NCBI RefSeq assembly: GCF_041624475.1
Contig: NZ_JBFJUX010000002.1
Location: forward strand, 354,418-418,417
DNA: 64,000 nt
Direction: 5' to 3'
DNA from: Litorivivens sp041624475
GTDB taxonomy: Bacteria > Pseudomonadota > Gammaproteobacteria > Pseudomonadales > Spongiibacteraceae
This document shows, piece by piece, positions 60,644-64,000 of this stretch; positions within the stretch are counted from its first letter, which is position 1; each line of letters opens with the position of its first letter. Below the pieces are notes generated by a model. It was not told the DNA's origin, ran no database searches, and saw nothing but the letters and a program-made list of their open reading frames with translations. The translations under genes and the position numbers were made by a program.

Positions 60644-61747
60644 ATGCTGTTGATTTTACATCCGGATATCGACAAACAGTCCGAAGACTACCTGGCCACC
60701 CTGAAACATCTGAACGCACTTTCAGGCGTGACCGTCAAAGAGCACATCGTGCAGGGCCAGCAGCAGCAACTCACCGAAATCTACCTGATTGGCGAAACCA
60801 AGTCGCTGGACACCGCCGATATGGAAGCCCTGCCTGCGGTAGAGCGTGTTATTCGGATTTCTGAGGAATATCGGGTGCTCGGCCGTCACCACGACGATCA
60901 GCGCGTCAGCGGTTTTGATTTTCAGGGACTGCGCTTTGATCAGGAGTCCCTGCACGTGTTCGCCGGTTTGTGTGCCGTCGATACGCCCGAGCACGTGGAA
61001 ATCATGCTTAAGACACTGGCCGCACACGGTCAGCGCTGCACCCGTATGGGGGCCTACAAACCTCGCACCAACCCTTACGCCTTTCAAGGCCACGGTAAGG
61101 GATGTCTGCCCTACGTCTTCGAGTTGGCGGGAAAATACAACATGGCGGCCATCGCCATGGAAGTGACTCACGAATCGCATATTGAGGAAATTGACACCTG
61201 CTTGGAAAAATGCGGCCGCCCGACCAGCGTCATTCTCCAGATTGGCACCCGCAACACCCAGAACTTCGAGCTGCTCAAGGCCATCGGTCGACAGCAGCGC
61301 TACCCGGCGCTACTCAAACGTGGTTTTGGTATCACCCTAAACGAGTCACTGAATGCGGCGGAATATCTCGCCAGCGAAGGCAACGCCCAGGTGATTTTCT
61401 GTTTGCGTGGCATGAAAAGTGAGTACGGCGCACCCCACCGCAACATGGTGGATTTCTCGCACATACCGGTCGTCAAACGCCTTACCCGTATGCCGGTCTG
61501 TATAGACCCGTCCCACTCGGTCGGCACTCGCGACCACAGCCCGGACAAGGTGATGGACATCGCCCACGCCACCGCTCAGGGCATTGTTGCCGGCGCCAAT
61601 ATGGTACTAGTGGATTTCCACCCGGCGCCGACCCAGGCATTGGTCGATGGTCCCCAGGCATTGCTGCTGGACGAACTGCCGCGTTATCTTGACGACATCG
61701 CCCTGTGTCGCGAAACCTACGAAAAACGAAGGGCGCTGTGGCAGTGA
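60644..61747 (+). CDS. Type I-beta DAHP synthase (ACT/ferredoxin-like N-domain)
   Basis: This 367-aa enzyme is the second DAHP synthase in the window, from a different structural class than the one at 2426-3769. The N-terminal ferredoxin-like domain (about 1-85, LLILHPDIDKQSEDYLATLKHL) is followed by a TIM barrel with CTRMGAYKPRTNPYAFQGHG, LQIGTRNTQNFELLKAIG, VIFCLRGMKS, RMPVCIDPSHSVGTRDH and LVDFHPAPTQALVDGPQAL. KPRT and the Cys, His, Glu and Asp metal ligands fit the I-beta class. CGGAG eight bases upstream supports ATG 60644. It is divergent from lolC. Confidence 0.92.
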   Translation: MLLILHPDIDKQSEDYLATLKHLNALSGVTVKEHIVQGQQQQLTEIYLIGETKSLDTADMEALPAVERVIRISEEYRVLGRHHDDQRVSGFDFQGLRFDQESLHVFAGLCAVDTPEHVEIMLKTLAAHGQRCTRMGAYKPRTNPYAFQGHGKGCLPYVFELAGKYNMAAIAMEVTHESHIEEIDTCLEKCGRPTSVILQIGTRNTQNFELLKAIGRQQRYPALLKRGFGITLNESLNAAEYLASEGNAQVIFCLRGMKSEYGAPHRNMVDFSHIPVVKRLTRMPVCIDPSHSVGTRDHSPDKVMDIAHATAQGIVAGANMVLVDFHPAPTQALVDGPQALLLDELPRYLDDIALCRETYEKRRALWQ

Positions 61748-62631
61748 TCCCATCACTACGGCTTAACATTTTCTGGCTTAGTTTAGTTATCTCTCTTCCG
61801 CTACAGGCTGACAAGATAAGCGTCGGGGAGACCGACTCTATCGAACTGGAGAGGGTATTTCTGCAGCTCGAAAGCGCTTCGCCCCGCACCAAACGGCGAG
61901 TTGTTTCCAGTGTCGACGCGCCGCTTAACCCCGATGTTTTTACCCGCCTGCGCCGAACTAAAAGTAACGGACGGGAAGCCTTCAGCAACGCCACACTGAT
62001 CGCGGCGAACCACTGTTATTGGATCGCTTCCACTGCAGGCCACAGTGTGCTCGACCAGCGCTTCAGCAAACTGGCAAACCGGGGCGATGTTGCGGTGCAG
62101 CTACCTGATGGCGAATGGGTAAACCCGGTGGAAATTGTCACCAGCCCCGATCTGGAGTGGAACAGTGATGAAATCGATGACTGGGCCCTGCTGGTACTGC
62201 GAGCCCCGCGTTGCCAGTACGACGACAGCCAGCAATTTTCCCAAGCCCTGCCCTTTCTGCCCACCCGTTCGCTAAACGAACGCGAATTGTCCGCCTGCCA
62301 GCAGCAGGTTCAATTTATGTGCTACCACTTTGATCAAGGCGAAAAAGCTGGCCTGCGCATGCTGGAAGACAACTGTCAGCTGCTGAGTATTAAGCGTGAA
62401 GAAGGTCGCACCGGTTACGCCAGCTGCAAGGTAGATTACGGTGTTTCCGGCTGCTCACCGGTGTGCGTTCTCGGCGAACTCTGGATTAATCTGGGCGTCT
62501 TTTCGAAGGGCTTGATGCGTCACCGATCCGACAGCTATCCCCAGCCAGTGGCGGGTTTTCGGATGATGGACGGTGAAATCATGCAGACGCTGGAAGGTTT
62601 GAAACAGAAATACGGGATGGCGAAACACTGA
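61738..62631 (+). CDS. Putative exported trypsin-like (S1-fold) protein
   Basis: This protein (about 297 aa) has a likely signal peptide (SLRLNIFWLSLVISLPLQADK). It has a diverged trypsin-like pattern: His102 in STAGHSVLDQ, Asp148 in EIDDWALLVLRAP and Ser237 in YGVSGCSPVCVLGE. The usual GDSGGPV is altered to GVSGCSPV, with an extra residue. Six or more cysteines could form disulfides. The family is not firmly recognised and activity is uncertain. The gene starts (GTG 61738, with AAGG five bases upstream) inside the end of the DAHP synthase gene, overlapping it by 10 bases, so the two are probably co-transcribed. Confidence 0.6.
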   Translation: MAVIPSLRLNIFWLSLVISLPLQADKISVGETDSIELERVFLQLESASPRTKRRVVSSVDAPLNPDVFTRLRRTKSNGREAFSNATLIAANHCYWIASTAGHSVLDQRFSKLANRGDVAVQLPDGEWVNPVEIVTSPDLEWNSDEIDDWALLVLRAPRCQYDDSQQFSQALPFLPTRSLNERELSACQQQVQFMCYHFDQGEKAGLRMLEDNCQLLSIKREEGRTGYASCKVDYGVSGCSPVCVLGELWINLGVFSKGLMRHRSDSYPQPVAGFRMMDGEIMQTLEGLKQKYGMAKH

Positions 62632-62658
62632 CACTCGGACAGCGTTTCGCCAAACGCA

Positions 62659-64000
62659 TTACTTGCCAAGCTCTTCGCTGAGAAACATCCAGGTTTCCAG
62701 CACGGAGTCAGGGTTAAGAGAAACGCTGTCGATGCCCTGCTCTACCAGCCACAGAGCAAAGTCCGCGTGATCCGACGGCCCTTGCCCACAGATACCCACG
62801 TATTTACCCTGTTTTTTGCAGGCTTCAATGGCTTGTTTGAGCAGCACTTTTACCGCGTCGTTACGCTCATCAAAAAGATGAGCCACAAGGCCAGAATCCC
62901 GATCCAGCCCCAGGGTGAGCTGGGTCAGGTCGTTGGAGCCGATGGAAAAGCCGTCAAAGTGCTCGAGAAATTGATCCGCCAGCAAAGCGTTTGCGGGCAA
63001 CTCGCACATCATGATGACTTTCAGGTCGTTCTCACCACGTTTCAGACCATTTTCAGCCAATAGCTCAATAACCTGCTTGGCCTCACCCACTGTGCGCACA
63101 AACGGCACCATAATCTCAACGTTAGTCAGCCCCATCTCGTCTCGCACCTTTTTCAGGGCGCGGCACTCCAGACGGAAACACTCGCGGAAGGAATCGGAGA
63201 TATAACGGCCGGCACCACGGAAACCGAGCATCGGATTTTCTTCGTCTGGCTCGTAAAGCGTGCCGCCAATCAGGTGGGCGTATTCATTGGATTTAAAATC
63301 CGACATGCGCACGATAACGCGCTCGGGGTAAAACGCACCGGCGATGGAAGCGATACCCTCAACCAGTTTTTCGACATAGAAGTCGACGGGCGATGCATAA
63401 CCGGCGATGCGACGGGTAACCGCCTGCTGCACATCACCCGGCAATTCGCTGTAATCCATCAAGGCCTTCGGGTGAACGCCGATCATGCGGTTGATGATAA
63501 ATTCCAGTCGCGCCAAACCAACGCCGGCGTTCGGGTAGGCCTGAAAATCAAAGGCGCGGTCTGGGTTGCCCACATTCATCATGATCTTGAAGGGCAACTC
63601 GGGCATGGATTCCAGCTCATTACGACTGATATCAAAATCCAGACAGCCCTCATACACCAGGCCGGTATCACCTTCGGCGCAGGAGACGGTCACTTCGCGA
63701 CCGCTGGTCAGTACCTCGGTGGCGTCGCCACAGCCCACTACGGCGGGAATCCCCAGCTCACGAGCAATGATTGCCGCGTGACAGGTGCGACCGCCGCGAT
63801 TGGTCACGATGGCCGAGGCCCGCTTCATGACCGGCTCCCAATCCGGGTCGGTCATGTCTGTGACCAGCACATCCCCTTTCTGTACCTGATCCATTTCTGA
63901 CAGGCCGGCCACAACCCGAACCGGACCACTGCCGATGCGCTGACCGATGGACCGGCCTTCGCAGATGACCTTGCCCTTTTCTTTTAGCAGGTAGCGTTCC
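62659..64000 (-). CDS. ppsA: Phosphoenolpyruvate synthase, C-terminal part (cut by window edge)
   Basis: The frame runs from the right edge to a stop at 62659, about 447 residues out of a usual 790. It opens in the swivelling phosphohistidine domain: LTD-like DVLVTDMTDPDWEPVMKRA, then the phosphorylated His in NRGGRTCHAAIIAREL. The PEP/pyruvate barrel follows with GRYISDSFRECFRLECRALK, IMVPFVRTVGEAKQVI and the catalytic Cys in GKYVGICGQGPSDHADFALWLV. PpsA makes PEP from pyruvate and ATP for gluconeogenesis. PEP is the substrate of both DAHP synthases here. The N-terminal ATP-binding domain lies outside the window. Confidence 0.96.
   Translation of the reverse strand, partial: ERYLLKEKGKVICEGRSIGQRIGSGPVRVVAGLSEMDQVQKGDVLVTDMTDPDWEPVMKRASAIVTNRGGRTCHAAIIARELGIPAVVGCGDATEVLTSGREVTVSCAEGDTGLVYEGCLDFDISRNELESMPELPFKIMMNVGNPDRAFDFQAYPNAGVGLARLEFIINRMIGVHPKALMDYSELPGDVQQAVTRRIAGYASPVDFYVEKLVEGIASIAGAFYPERVIVRMSDFKSNEYAHLIGGTLYEPDEENPMLGFRGAGRYISDSFRECFRLECRALKKVRDEMGLTNVEIMVPFVRTVGEAKQVIELLAENGLKRGENDLKVIMMCELPANALLADQFLEHFDGFSIGSNDLTQLTLGLDRDSGLVAHLFDERNDAVKVLLKQAIEACKKQGKYVGICGQGPSDHADFALWLVEQGIDSVSLNPDSVLETWMFLSEELGK

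Noticed and set aside
1..64000. CRISPR arrays, insertion sequences, integrases, prophage genes
   Set aside because: I found no regularly spaced repeats, transposase or integrase motifs, or phage structural genes in either strand.

Overview
The window looks like a contiguous piece of a chromosome from an aerobic, probably marine gammaproteobacterium in the broad Pseudomonadales/Cellvibrionales group. I infer this from gene order rather than from a marker gene: gacA/uvrY - uvrC - pgsA - tRNA-Gly - tRNA-Cys - tRNA-Leu, and comEC - exbB/exbD - lpxK - kdsB - LMW-PTP - murB next to lolCDE, are both Pseudomonas-like arrangements. No 16S gene, insertion sequence, integrase, phage gene or CRISPR array is visible.

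Layout. 0-3.8 kb: tyrosine catabolism (homogentisate dioxygenase, cut by the window edge, and 4-hydroxyphenylpyruvate dioxygenase) with a divergent Lrp/AsnC regulator, then a class II DAHP synthase. 3.8-13.7 kb: a poorly coding 0.75-kb gap, a 7TMR/degenerate-GGDEF/EAL c-di-GMP protein, a long-chain acyl-CoA synthetase, a thioesterase, a small secreted protein, an iron alcohol dehydrogenase, a DUF2855 protein and a GST. 13.7-14.9 kb: a RES/Xre toxin-antitoxin pair. 15-22 kb: one same-strand run of eight genes, cyoABCD (bo3 quinol oxidase), SURF1, regB, regA and a 91-aa membrane protein, coupling the oxidase to its likely redox sensor. 22-31 kb: MFS transporter, nfuA, metH, an unlisted 36-aa membrane miniprotein, siroheme sulfite reductase and DUF934.

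30.7-38 kb: accessory metabolism on the minus strand (SnoaL-like protein, amidohydrolase, response-regulator diguanylate cyclase, MBL/HIT/PPOX operon, two-subunit molybdenum hydroxylase). 38-45.2 kb: MscS channel, then a translationally coupled trio (lipoprotein, S8/S53-like protease with CFI-box C-terminus, PhoX-like Tat protein), facing a conventional secreted subtilase and a YbhB protein. The lipoprotein looks like a free-standing copy of the propeptide domain of the protease downstream; this is the most novel-looking observation here.

45.3-46.2 kb: three tRNAs plus a 115-bp-offset duplication that contains a tRNA-Cys relic without its T arm. 46.3-60.5 kb: housekeeping cell-envelope, DNA repair and lipoprotein-export genes. 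60.6-64 kb: a type I-beta DAHP synthase, a diverged trypsin-like protein and the 3' part of ppsA. Start sites were chosen from Shine-Dalgarno spacing and family N-termini. Functions come from recognised motifs, not from database searches.
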